DNA of 38,373 bases, taken from Flavobacteriaceae bacterium (lineage in GTDB: Bacteria; Bacteroidota; Bacteroidia; Flavobacteriales; Flavobacteriaceae). Shown here piece by piece: positions 8,395-15,932 of this stretch. The notes below the pieces were generated by a model. That model saw nothing but the letters and a program-made list of their open reading frames with translations, had not been told where the DNA came from and did not search any database. The DNA lies in contig JAAZVG010000001.1 in assembly GCA_018623655.1 (NCBI GenBank), forward strand, positions 1-38,373, given 5' to 3'. Numbering within the stretch: position 1 is the first letter of the stretch; every line of letters begins with the position of its first letter. The position numbers were made by a program, and so were the translations under genes.

Positions 8395-9039
8395 TAGATA
8401 AGCTCCTAAAACCACGGGAATCCCAGAAACCCCAAGGCTCGCAAATGCAATAATCGTCGCTACCAAGAATCCGTAGCGCTGCCAATTTTCAGAAACAGAT
8501 AACCCTTTAACTTTAAAACTAAGGGTTGGCAATTTACTAATCATCCATAGCCCTAATACTAAGGACAGACCTGTGATGACAAGTGTCTCAAAACTACCCG
8601 CTAGAGTGCAGGAGGAAAAGAAATAGGAAACACCAATAATACTTAAGGTCATGGCTGGGGTTGGCATTCCTTCAAAATACGGTTTAGGGTCTGCCGCATG
8701 AATCGTATATCTAACGAGTCGCCAAAGCGCACAGGTGAATAAAAAACCTGAACTTATCACCAAGGGTATGAAGTACGCTGAAGACTCAAATCGGAATAAA
8801 ATAAAGAGTGCCGGTGCAGCGCCAAAACTGATCAAATCAGCCATGGAGTCAAGTAAAGCACCCTCTTTTGAAAAGGCGTTTAAACGCTTCGCTAAAAAAC
8901 CGTCAAAAAAATCAAATACGGCTGCGGTTACTAATAATCCGGTAGCATTATCAAATGAGCCTTTACTCGAATAGTAAATAGCTAACCATCCGCACAAGGC
9001 ATTCAAAAGAGTTACTAGATTAGGAATCGATTTACGCAT
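8368..9039 (-). CDS. pssA: CDP-diacylglycerol-serine O-phosphatidyltransferase
   Basis: Makes phosphatidylserine from CDP-diacylglycerol and serine, the route to phosphatidylethanolamine. The 223-residue membrane protein starts with IPNLVTLLNALCGWLAI, then the CDP-alcohol phosphotransferase motif DFFDGFLAKRLNAFSKEGAL followed by LDSMAD. The four Asp and the Gly of D-x2-DG-x2-AR-x8-G-x3-D-x3-D are in register, but the usual Arg after Ala reads Lys. Several further membrane segments follow. The ATG at 9039 is preferred to the adjacent in-frame TTG at 9042. The PssA length and ISFGAAPA sequence point to serine rather than glycerol phosphate as the acceptor. The 3' end overlaps lptB by 27 bases. 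Confidence 0.93.
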   Translation of the reverse strand: MRKSIPNLVTLLNALCGWLAIYYSSKGSFDNATGLLVTAAVFDFFDGFLAKRLNAFSKEGALLDSMADLISFGAAPALFILFRFESSAYFIPLVISSGFLFTCALWRLVRYTIHAADPKPYFEGMPTPAMTLSIIGVSYFFSSCTLAGSFETLVITGLSLVLGLWMISKLPTLSFKVKGLSVSENWQRYGFLVATIIAFASLGVSGIPVVLGAYLLFSLLLKS

Positions 9040-9058
9040 CAATTATTGGTTTCGTCTG

Positions 9059-9066
9059 TAAATGTA
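9059..9066 (-). promoter_or_regulatory. Possible -7 box of pssA
   Basis: On the minus strand this reads TACATTTA, one mismatch to TAnnTTTG, 19 bases before the pssA ATG. That is the same distance as for dapD. No clear -33 element is seen. It shares a 63-base gap with the promoter of the divergent DUF4105 gene. Confidence 0.3.
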
Positions 9067-9090
9067 CATTTTTATGGGCACTGCATTTTC

Positions 9091-9098
9091 TATATTTG
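9091..9098 (+). promoter_or_regulatory. TAnnTTTG -7 box of the DUF4105/Lnb gene
   Basis: TATATTTG is a perfect TAnnTTTG match, with a T-run (9069-9073) 17-18 bases upstream as a loose -33. The ATG at 9103 is only four bases downstream, so a transcript from this box would start at the start codon. Confidence 0.55.
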
Positions 9099-9102
9099 AA
9101 TT

Positions 9103-10242
9103 ATGATGCGATTCCTAAGAACCCTTCTTCTTGTAATCACCTACGGGTCATTTCAAATTGCCATAGGCCAGATACAGTTATCTGAAAAATCAAGTATAAG
9201 TTTACTTACCTGTAGTCCTGGGCCAGAGCTTCATGCCGCATTTGGGCATTCAGCCATAAGGGTTAAAGATGATTACCAAGGGATAGATATCGTGTTTAAT
9301 TACGGAACCTTTGATTTCGAGGCCCCTAACTTTTACCTCAAATTTCTTCGGGGCGAACTCGATTATTTTTTATCAACCTCTAGTTTCATTCAATTCGCCA
9401 ATTACTACCAATATTATGGTAGAGGAGTAATCGAACAGAAGTTAAATCTAAACTCGCCCCAAAAACAAGAACTTTTTGATGCGCTGAATCAAGCACTGCT
9501 TCCTGAGAATCGTTTTTATCGCTATGAATTTTTAAAAAATAATTGCGCTACCAAGATTCCGGAAATAATTAGTTCGGCAACAGGATTAGAGATTAAGTAC
9601 ATAGATGAAATCAATAAGAATGTTACATATCGAGAATTAATCAATGAATATTTAGATAAGTACTCTTGGAATCGGTTTGGTATCACACTAATACTTGGGA
9701 GCACAGTAGATCATTTCATTACGAATAAGCAAACCTTGTTTTTACCCGATTATCTGTATAAAAAAATGAGTGGTGCCCGACTCGGAGAGGAGCTTCTAGT
9801 AGAAAGTGAAAAGAATCTAGTAGTGCGTTATTTTAAGTTTAAGAACGGTAGTTTTTTCACCTCACCCCTTTTCATAGCAATCCTCTTTTTGGTCTTTTCA
9901 CTTTATCGAATTTGGCCAACAACTACAACTCCAAATCTCGATAAGTTCGAGCACCTATTATTTGGGATACTCAGCATCACCGGTTTATTTTTAGTTTTCA
10001 TGATGCTGGGAACAGAACACCTTGCTACTAAAAACAATTTTAATATCCTTTGGCTTAATCCTCTAGCTATTTTAGGCGTTTGGTACAATAAAAGGCTTGT
10101 TTGGCTGGGCTTAGCAATTACTTCACTGTTCACGATAATTATTCAACTCACCGGTGCACAAGAAATAGGAACAATTTCTCTCCTATTGGCCATTAGTCTG
10201 GGAATCTTATATATTCGCAGAGCTGAACTTTCTCGTAACTAG
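9103..10242 (+). CDS. lnb: DUF4105 protein, probable lipoprotein N-acyltransferase Lnb
   Basis: A 379-residue membrane protein with a signal sequence (about 1-22), a periplasmic DUF4105 domain and about five C-terminal membrane segments (253-270, 283-303, 314-329, 332-350, 354-371). The domain shows CSPGPELHAAFGHSAIRV with His49 and FLKNNCATKIPEI with Cys148, likely a Cys/His catalytic pair of NlpC/P60-like type, and the TM part carries LGTEHLATKNNFNILWLNP. DUF4105 proteins of Bacteroides have been reported as Lnb, the enzyme that adds the third acyl chain to lipoproteins in organisms lacking Lnt; assigning that role here rests on family and architecture. Two ATG codons lie in tandem at 9103 and 9106. 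The 41-codon ORF begins eight bases after its stop. Confidence 0.8.
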   Translation: MMRFLRTLLLVITYGSFQIAIGQIQLSEKSSISLLTCSPGPELHAAFGHSAIRVKDDYQGIDIVFNYGTFDFEAPNFYLKFLRGELDYFLSTSSFIQFANYYQYYGRGVIEQKLNLNSPQKQELFDALNQALLPENRFYRYEFLKNNCATKIPEIISSATGLEIKYIDEINKNVTYRELINEYLDKYSWNRFGITLILGSTVDHFITNKQTLFLPDYLYKKMSGARLGEELLVESEKNLVVRYFKFKNGSFFTSPLFIAILFLVFSLYRIWPTTTTPNLDKFEHLLFGILSITGLFLVFMMLGTEHLATKNNFNILWLNPLAILGVWYNKRLVWLGLAITSLFTIIIQLTGAQEIGTISLLLAISLGILYIRRAELSRN

Positions 10243-10249
10243 ATCAGAT

Positions 10250-10375
10250 ATGCAGAATTTTTATATTGTTTTAGGTGCTCTTTTGGTCGTTTACTTGTTT
10301 TTACTCGTTCAGATGAAAAGAAGAAATAAAAAACGACGCTCTCGTCGTTTTTTAAAGGATAAACAAAGAGATTAA
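10250..10375 (+). CDS. Possible 41-residue single-pass membrane protein
   Basis: This short frame starts with ATG at 10250, seven bases after the stop of the DUF4105 gene, and encodes a hydrophobic segment MQNFYIVLGALLVVYLFLLV followed by a strongly basic tail (KRRNKKRRSRR, then KDKQRD). The pattern of one membrane helix plus a positive cytoplasmic end is that of a real small membrane protein. Against it, codons 27-35 coincide with a perfect terminator-like hairpin at 10328-10353. No function can be named. If real, it would be translated as the last gene of the DUF4105 transcript. Confidence 0.5.
   Translation: MQNFYIVLGALLVVYLFLLVQMKRRNKKRRSRRFLKDKQRD
10328..10353 (+). terminator. Terminator-like hairpin inside the 41-codon ORF
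   Basis: AAAAAACGACG (10328-10338) and CGTCGTTTTTT (10343-10353) are perfect inverted repeats of 11 bases around a CTCT loop, ending in six T on the + strand and, by symmetry, on the - strand. It fits an intrinsic terminator for the DUF4105 transcript, though the GC core is only five base pairs. Confidence 0.6.
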
Positions 10376-10429
10376 CCAATATTTAACACTGATTTTTTCA
10401 AAAGGAGTAGGTAGATACAATCGAACTTC

Positions 10430-10437
10430 TATTTTTG
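10430..10437 (+). promoter_or_regulatory. TAnnTTTG -7 box of the DUF2795-like gene
   Basis: TATTTTTG is a perfect match to the Bacteroidota -7 consensus, 24 bases before the ATG at 10462. No good TTTG is found at the expected -33 distance. A terminator-like hairpin lies 77 bases upstream, consistent with a separate transcription unit. Confidence 0.5.
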
Positions 10438-10461
10438 CAAAAAATTTAACTTCATAAAGAT

Positions 10462-10686
10462 ATGTACTGGACGTTAGAACTCGCCTCCTATTTAAGTGAC
10501 GCACCTTGGCCTGCTACCAAGGACGAACTTATTGACTACGCTATTAGAACAGGTGCACCCCTAGAGGTTGTTGAAAACCTTCAGTCGATGGAAGAGGAAG
10601 GAGAAGAGGTGTATGAATCTATCGAAGAGATATGGCCTGATTACCCTTCAGAAGAAGACTACCTATGGAATGAAGATGAATACTAG
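10462..10686 (+). CDS. DUF2795-like small acidic protein
   Basis: A 74-residue acidic cytoplasmic protein with no signal or membrane segment. The N-terminal half (YLSDAPWPATKDELIDYAIRTGAP and the following VVENLQ) is the DUF2795-type fold of about 45 residues, and the tail is rich in Glu, Asp and aromatic residues (EEIWPDYPSEEDYLWNEDEY). I recall nearly the same sequence next to secA in many Flavobacteriia, so it is a conserved lineage protein of unknown function. It has its own promoter-like box upstream and a terminator right after it, so it is probably monocistronic. Confidence 0.85.
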   Translation: MYWTLELASYLSDAPWPATKDELIDYAIRTGAPLEVVENLQSMEEEGEEVYESIEEIWPDYPSEEDYLWNEDEY

Positions 10687-10711
10687 TCGTATTTATTGAA
10701 ACACTACAATG

Positions 10712-10735
10712 AAAGCCTCCACAAGAGGCTTTTTT
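10712..10735 (+). terminator. Intrinsic terminator after the DUF2795-like gene
   Basis: AAAGCCTC (10712-10719) pairs with GAGGCTTT (10725-10732) around a CACAA loop and runs into a total of six T (10730-10735). It separates the small gene from secA. Confidence 0.85.
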
Positions 10736-10746
10736 AATTAAATTTA

Positions 10747-10766
10747 TCCTTGTTATTATAAGGATG
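10747..10766 (+). other. Small inverted repeat upstream of secA
   Basis: ATCCTT and AAGGAT form a six-base-pair inverted repeat around an eight-base loop, ending 14 bases before the secA ATG. It could be an mRNA hairpin or a protein site in the secA leader, or chance. I see no TAnnTTTG box for secA in the gap. Confidence 0.25.
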
Positions 10767-10780
10767 CGAAAGAAAGAAAC

Positions 10781-13700
10781 ATGGCGATCGTAAATAAGAT
10801 TTTAAAAGTATTTGTCGGAGATAAGTCAGAGAAAGATGTAAAGTCGTTAAGACCTATTGTCGAAACGATCAAACAAGCAGAAAAAGAACTCTTATCATTA
10901 GATCTCGACGGCCTTAGAGCGCAATCGGCAAACTTCAAGAAAGAGATTAAGGAGGTTACTGCTACGATCACTGACGAAATTAAGTCTATAGAGGAAGAGA
11001 TCGTAAATACTGAAGATATCGATGCTCGTGAAGCACTCTATCAACAAATAGACACTTTAGAGACCTCTCAGATTGAAAAAGAACAAGAAATTCTACATGA
11101 GCTACTACCAAAGGCTTTTGCTCTAATTAGAGAAACGGCTAAACGATTTAAAGAGACCCCGCATCTTAAGGTTACCGCATCGTCATTTGATCGAACACTT
11201 TCAGGAAAAAAGGATTATGTTCAAATCGAAGGTGAGTATGCTATATGGAATAATTCATGGGATGCCGCTGGAAAAGAAGTTGTTTGGGATATGGTACATT
11301 ATGATGTTCAGCTCATCGGCGGTATCGTTTTACACCAAGGTAAAATTGCAGAAATGCAAACTGGAGAAGGGAAAACACTGGTCGCAACATTACCCGTTTT
11401 TCTTAATGCATTGACTGGCAGAGGAGTACACCTTGTAACGGTGAATGACTACCTCGCCAAGCGAGACAGTCAGTGGATGGCTCCTATTTTTGAATTTCAT
11501 GGATTAAGCGTTGATTGTATCGATTTGCATCAACCCAACTCTGCCGAACGAAAAGCAGCTTACGCTGCAGATATAACTTACGGAACCAATAATGAATTTG
11601 GGTTTGATTATCTAAGAGACAATATGGCTCATCAACCCAACGAACTTGTTCAAAGAAAACCGCATTATGCGATTGTCGATGAAGTTGATTCTGTTTTAGT
11701 AGATGATGCACGTACCCCGCTAATTATTTCTGGGCCTGTACCAGAAGGAGAGCGGCATGAATTTGATGCACTGAGACCTGTTGTAGCCGATTTAGTTCAG
11801 CAACAAAGAAGTTTCTTGACAAATCTGCTAGCTGAAGCTAAGAAACTGATACAGAGCGGGGAAACTACTTCTGGAGGATTCAAATTATTACAAGTACATC
11901 GAGGTCTTCCAAAGAACAAAGCACTCATTAAATTTCTGAGCGAGGAAGGTGTTAAACAACTCCTTCAAAAAACAGAAAGCCTTTACTTACAAGATAATGG
12001 TAAAGAAATGGTTAAGGTTGATGCAGATCTTTGGTTCACTATTGAGGAGAAAACGAATCAAATCGACCTTACTGAAAAAGGTATCCAGACCTTATCTGCC
12101 GGTCAAGACGAACACTTTTTTATTCTGCCCGATATCGGTAGTGAAATTGCTAAAATCGAAAGTTCAGGCGTATCACTCGAAGAAGAAGCAAATCGTAAAA
12201 AAGAGCTTTTCAGTGATTTTTCGGTTAAAAGCGAGCGAATTCACACGCTTACCCAACTTCTTAAAGCCTATACTCTATTCGAAAAAGACGTAGAATATGT
12301 TGTGATCGACAATAAGGTGAAGATTGTAGACGAGCAAACCGGTCGTATCATGGAAGGAAGGCGCTACTCCGATGGTTTGCATCAAGCAATAGAAGCTAAA
12401 GAGAAAGTAAAAATCGAAGCGCTTACTCAAACCTTTGCCACGGTCACACTTCAAAACTATTTCAGAATGTACCATAAATTATCTGGAATGACAGGTACGG
12501 CGGTAACTGAAGCAGGGGAGTTTTGGGAAATTTATCAATTAGATGTAGTCGAAATCCCAACGCACCGACCAATTGCTCGAGAAGATAGAGATGACTTAAT
12601 CTACAAGACAAAACGAGAAAAATATAATGCAATTATAGAAGAGGTAGTAAAACTTTCTGAACAGAGAAGACCTGTGCTAATAGGTACAACCTCGGTAGAA
12701 ATATCAGAATTGCTTTCTAAACTTCTGAGTGTTCGAAAGATAAAACACAACGTACTTAATGCAAAGCTACATCAGAAAGAGGCAGACATTGTCGCTGAAG
12801 CAGGTAATCCTGGTGTAGTGACCATTGCAACAAATATGGCCGGACGTGGTACAGATATTAAACTTTTAGATGAAGTAAAACAATCGGGAGGTTTAGCAAT
12901 TATAGGTACTGAAAGACACGATTCACGTCGAGTAGACCGTCAGCTAAGGGGTCGTTCAGGACGTCAAGGTGATCCAGGAAGCTCTCAATTCTATGTTTCC
13001 CTTGAAGATAACTTGATGCGTTTATTTGGTTCAGAGCGGATGGCAAAGATTATGGATCGTATGGGTCTCGAAGAGGGCGAGGTTATCCAACACAGCATGA
13101 TGACGAAATCAATTGAACGGGCGCAGAAAAAAGTAGAAGAAAATAACTTTGGAATTCGTAAACGTCTTCTTGAGTACGACGATGTGATGAATGCCCAGCG
13201 TGAGGTTATCTACAAACGAAGAAAACATGCTCTGTTTGGAGAACGTTTGAAAGTAGATCTCGCAAATATGATTTTCGATACCTCAGAATCAATCGTTGAG
13301 CAAGCGAAAGAAGCTTCTGATTACAAACAATTCAGCTACGATTGCATTCAAGTTTTTGGAATTGTAGAGGGTGTCAGTGAACCAGAATTCGAAAAGGGTT
13401 CAGTACCCGAATTGGCACAGAACTTGTACCAGAAAGCCTTCCAAGCCTACAATAATCAATTAACACTCAGTGCAAACCAGGCATTTCCAGTCATTGAACA
13501 AGTATTCAAAAATCCGAGTAATCAATTCAAGCGCATTGCAGTTCCGTTTACCGATGGTAGTCGTACGCTTCAAATTGTTACAGATTTAGAGAAAGCTTTT
13601 GAAACCGGGGGTAAATCTTTGATTTCAGACTTTGAAAAGAATATTGCTTTAGCGCTCATCGATGAGGCATGGAAGAATCACCTTCGCAAAATGGATGAGC

Positions 13701-14143
13701 TGAAGCAATCGGTTCAGCTAGCTGTTCACGAACAAAAAGATCCACTTCTGATCTACAAATTCGAAGCCTTCGAGCTATTTAGAAGCATGATCGATGGAGT
13801 CAATCGTGACTTGATCAGTTTCTTATTCAAAGCAGGTATTCCTACTGAGAATCCTGAGGGAGTTAGAGACGCATCTAAAATGCAGCAACCTAAAAGGCAA
13901 AAACTTAACCTTTCTAAAGAAGAGGTTTTAAATAGTGATGAGTTAGCAAGTCAAAATCGGGCTGCGGGAGCAGCAGCTACTCGCCCTACTCCAAAAGTAG
14001 AAACAGTAGTTCGTCAACAGCCTAAAATTGGAAGAAACGAGAAAGTAATTATCTTGAATCCACTCAGTGGAGAAGAGAAAGAGGTGAAATTTAAACAAGC
14101 AGGACCACTTATTAAGTCGGGACAATGGATTCTTAAATCATAA
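10781..14143 (+). CDS. secA: Preprotein translocase ATPase SecA (Bacteroidota type)
   Basis: The motor that drives unfolded preproteins through SecYEG. Seen in order: HYDVQLIGGIVLHQGKIAEM, Walker A TGEGKT (194-199), TNNEFGFDYLRDNM, Walker B VDEVDSVLVDDARTP (near 296-310), IVDEQTGRIMEGRRY, SGMTGTA, VTIATNMAGRGTDIKL, GTERHDSRRVDRQLRGRSGRQGDPG split across the second helicase lobe, and the scaffold and wing parts. At 1120 residues it is some 200 longer than E. coli SecA; extra sequence lies near 60-110 and 315-435. The C-terminus (EKVIILNPLSGEEKEVKFKQ) has no CxCx8CH zinc motif, as usual in this phylum. An intrinsic terminator precedes the gene. SecY/E/G are not in the window. Confidence 0.98.
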   Translation: MAIVNKILKVFVGDKSEKDVKSLRPIVETIKQAEKELLSLDLDGLRAQSANFKKEIKEVTATITDEIKSIEEEIVNTEDIDAREALYQQIDTLETSQIEKEQEILHELLPKAFALIRETAKRFKETPHLKVTASSFDRTLSGKKDYVQIEGEYAIWNNSWDAAGKEVVWDMVHYDVQLIGGIVLHQGKIAEMQTGEGKTLVATLPVFLNALTGRGVHLVTVNDYLAKRDSQWMAPIFEFHGLSVDCIDLHQPNSAERKAAYAADITYGTNNEFGFDYLRDNMAHQPNELVQRKPHYAIVDEVDSVLVDDARTPLIISGPVPEGERHEFDALRPVVADLVQQQRSFLTNLLAEAKKLIQSGETTSGGFKLLQVHRGLPKNKALIKFLSEEGVKQLLQKTESLYLQDNGKEMVKVDADLWFTIEEKTNQIDLTEKGIQTLSAGQDEHFFILPDIGSEIAKIESSGVSLEEEANRKKELFSDFSVKSERIHTLTQLLKAYTLFEKDVEYVVIDNKVKIVDEQTGRIMEGRRYSDGLHQAIEAKEKVKIEALTQTFATVTLQNYFRMYHKLSGMTGTAVTEAGEFWEIYQLDVVEIPTHRPIAREDRDDLIYKTKREKYNAIIEEVVKLSEQRRPVLIGTTSVEISELLSKLLSVRKIKHNVLNAKLHQKEADIVAEAGNPGVVTIATNMAGRGTDIKLLDEVKQSGGLAIIGTERHDSRRVDRQLRGRSGRQGDPGSSQFYVSLEDNLMRLFGSERMAKIMDRMGLEEGEVIQHSMMTKSIERAQKKVEENNFGIRKRLLEYDDVMNAQREVIYKRRKHALFGERLKVDLANMIFDTSESIVEQAKEASDYKQFSYDCIQVFGIVEGVSEPEFEKGSVPELAQNLYQKAFQAYNNQLTLSANQAFPVIEQVFKNPSNQFKRIAVPFTDGSRTLQIVTDLEKAFETGGKSLISDFEKNIALALIDEAWKNHLRKMDELKQSVQLAVHEQKDPLLIYKFEAFELFRSMIDGVNRDLISFLFKAGIPTENPEGVRDASKMQQPKRQKLNLSKEEVLNSDELASQNRAAGAAATRPTPKVETVVRQQPKIGRNEKVIILNPLSGEEKEVKFKQAGPLIKSGQWILKS

Positions 14144-14176
14144 CTTATCAAAGATATTGCTGTAATACGTCGTGAA

Positions 14177-14329
14177 ATGGTTCTTAGATTTAATTATCTA
14201 GGAATTTTGACTAGCGCCGCACTAGCTATAAACAAGGGTCTTGAATCTACTTTTGATTTATGGTTTTGGCTAATGTTATCCTTTTCAATTTTGCTCTTGG
14301 TTAATGCTCGGATATTAAAAAAACTCTAG
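14177..14329 (+). CDS. Possible 50-residue membrane protein before msrA
   Basis: This short frame fills the gap between secA and msrA and stops two bases before the msrA ATG. It starts with ATG at 14177 and encodes MVLRFNYLGILTSAALAINKG, a mildly hydrophobic piece, then a clear membrane helix (WFWLMLSFSILLLVNARIL) and a KKL end. The tight spacing to msrA suggests a shared transcript. No family is recognised. It could be real or a chance open frame in AT-rich DNA. Confidence 0.45.
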   Translation: MVLRFNYLGILTSAALAINKGLESTFDLWFWLMLSFSILLLVNARILKKL

Positions 14330-14331
14330 AA

Positions 14332-14955
14332 ATGAAACGCCTAATTCTTTTCGTACTGATCGCACTTCAAGCTTGTCAAACTAAAGGTCAATCGGCTTCG
14401 AAACATATTCCCGAAAATGCAGCGGTTGCCTATTTTGCATCAGGATGTTTTTGGTGCGTAGAGGCTGTTTTCGAGAGTGTTGAAGGAGTTTATGAAGCTA
14501 TTTCGGGATATAGTGGTGGAACAGAAAAAAATCCGACCTATCGAAAGGTGAGCTATGGTCTAACTTCACATGCTGAAGCAGTAGCCGTTTATTACGACCC
14601 TACTGTTCGAAGTTTTGCCGATCTGGTCAGTATATATTACGCTTCTCATGATCCGACTAGTGTAAATCGACAGGGACCAGATAAAGGAAAGCAATATCGA
14701 TCTATCGCTTTCTATCAAAACGAATTAGAGAAAATGATTATTGAATCATATATCGATAGCATTGCTAAATATTACAGCGCTCCTATAGCTACCGAGATAG
14801 TACCTTTTGAAGTTTTCTACCCTGCTGAAGATTACCACCAAGATTACGAGAAAAATAATCCTAATGACCCTTACATTCGATCGGTGTCTATACCAAGAAT
14901 TAATCGATTCAAAAGTCTTCTTCCTGAATTTCTAAAGGAAAACAACCAACATTAA
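14332..14955 (+). CDS. msrA: Peptide-methionine (S)-S-oxide reductase, predicted lipoprotein
   Basis: Repairs oxidised methionine in proteins. The 207 residues start with a lipoprotein signal (MKRLILFVLIALQAC; lipobox ALQA|C with Cys15), so the enzyme should be anchored in the envelope rather than be cytosolic. The MsrA domain follows: ASGCFWCVEAVFESVEGV with catalytic Cys39, SGYSGG, HAEAVAVYYDP, YYASHDPTSVNRQGPDKGKQYRS split by the usual spacing, and YHQDYEKNNP near the end. A second Cys at 42 follows the catalytic one, and no further Cys is seen in the C-terminal tail, so the recycling route may differ from E. coli MsrA. It lies four bases before the GT2 gene. Confidence 0.95.
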   Translation: MKRLILFVLIALQACQTKGQSASKHIPENAAVAYFASGCFWCVEAVFESVEGVYEAISGYSGGTEKNPTYRKVSYGLTSHAEAVAVYYDPTVRSFADLVSIYYASHDPTSVNRQGPDKGKQYRSIAFYQNELEKMIIESYIDSIAKYYSAPIATEIVPFEVFYPAEDYHQDYEKNNPNDPYIRSVSIPRINRFKSLLPEFLKENNQH

Positions 14956-14959
14956 CCTC

Positions 14960-15928
14960 ATGAGTACAGCACCCATTACAGATAAAGTTCTCTCTATTGT
15001 AGTTCCCTTATACAATGAAGTAGATAATGTCGTGTTACTTACTGAGAAGATCCACGAAAGCCTATCAGGTTATAACTATGAGATCGTGTACATCAATGAC
15101 TTTTCAACCGACGAAACGGTTCGTGTCATCAAAAAAATGGGTGATGAAACTGTTCATCTCATCGAGCTTAAGAAGAATTATGGGCAAAGTTTAGCTCTGG
15201 CAGCTGGCATTGATTATGCCAAGGGTGAATATATCATCACCATGGATGGAGACTTACAAAACGATCCATCAGACATCCCTGAGATGTTACATTGGGCAAT
15301 CAACGAACATTATAATTTAGTAACAGGTATTCGTCAGAAGAGAAAAGATTCCTGGTTAAAAACAATACCCTCTAAAGTTGCTAATTTTCTAGTAAGAAAG
15401 GTAACCAATCTCGATATTAAAGATAATGGTTGTGCCTTAAAGGTATTTTCAAGAGATATTGCTAAAAATCTGAATCTTTACGGTGAAATGCACCGATTTA
15501 TTACACTTTTAGCTTTCTTAGAAGGAGCTCAAATCAAGCAAGTTCCCGTGAAACATCATGCTAGGAATGCTGGAGTGTCAAAATATGGATTAGAACGTGT
15601 TTTTAAGGTAGTAGCAGACATGATGCTTCTGCTCTTTATCCGAAAGTACCTGCAAAGACCGATTCACCTATTCGGAATTTTCGGATTCTTTCTAATTCTC
15701 ATAGGTATAGGAATCAACGGGTGGCTACTCATCGAAAAATTCTATTATCAGAATGATATTGGCCAACGTCCACTACTGATTTTTGGATTGATGTTTATAC
15801 TCGCTGGAATACAACTCTTCACGGTGGGAATTATAATGGAAATGCTTATCAGAACATACTATGAATCCCAAAATAAGCGACCTTATCGTATTGGAAGCGT
15901 GACGATCGGTAATCAATCTCAAAAGTAA
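14960..15928 (+). CDS. Polyprenyl-phosphate glycosyltransferase (GtrB/DPM1-like GT2)
   Basis: A GT-A family 2 enzyme of 322 residues expected to move a sugar from a nucleotide donor to polyprenyl phosphate on the cytoplasmic face. It shows VPLYNEVDN (15-23), INDFSTDET (45-53), the metal motif DGDLQNDP (96-103), DNGCALKVFSRD near 157-168 and SKYGLERVFKV, then two membrane helices (about 233-255 and 268-292) as in GtrB, ArnC and related enzymes. The sugar cannot be told from sequence. The gene is four bases after msrA and four before the UPF0104 gene, so these are one transcript. Two GT39 enzymes encoded nearby could use a lipid-linked product; this link is inferred. Confidence 0.88.
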   Translation: MSTAPITDKVLSIVVPLYNEVDNVVLLTEKIHESLSGYNYEIVYINDFSTDETVRVIKKMGDETVHLIELKKNYGQSLALAAGIDYAKGEYIITMDGDLQNDPSDIPEMLHWAINEHYNLVTGIRQKRKDSWLKTIPSKVANFLVRKVTNLDIKDNGCALKVFSRDIAKNLNLYGEMHRFITLLAFLEGAQIKQVPVKHHARNAGVSKYGLERVFKVVADMMLLLFIRKYLQRPIHLFGIFGFFLILIGIGINGWLLIEKFYYQNDIGQRPLLIFGLMFILAGIQLFTVGIIMEMLIRTYYESQNKRPYRIGSVTIGNQSQK

Positions 15929-15932
15929 CCTG

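Noticed and set aside
11949..12293. A 114-codon open frame within secA in another + strand frame
   Set aside because: SecA is intact through this stretch; the alternative product is Lys/Phe-rich without a domain and begins with no start signal.
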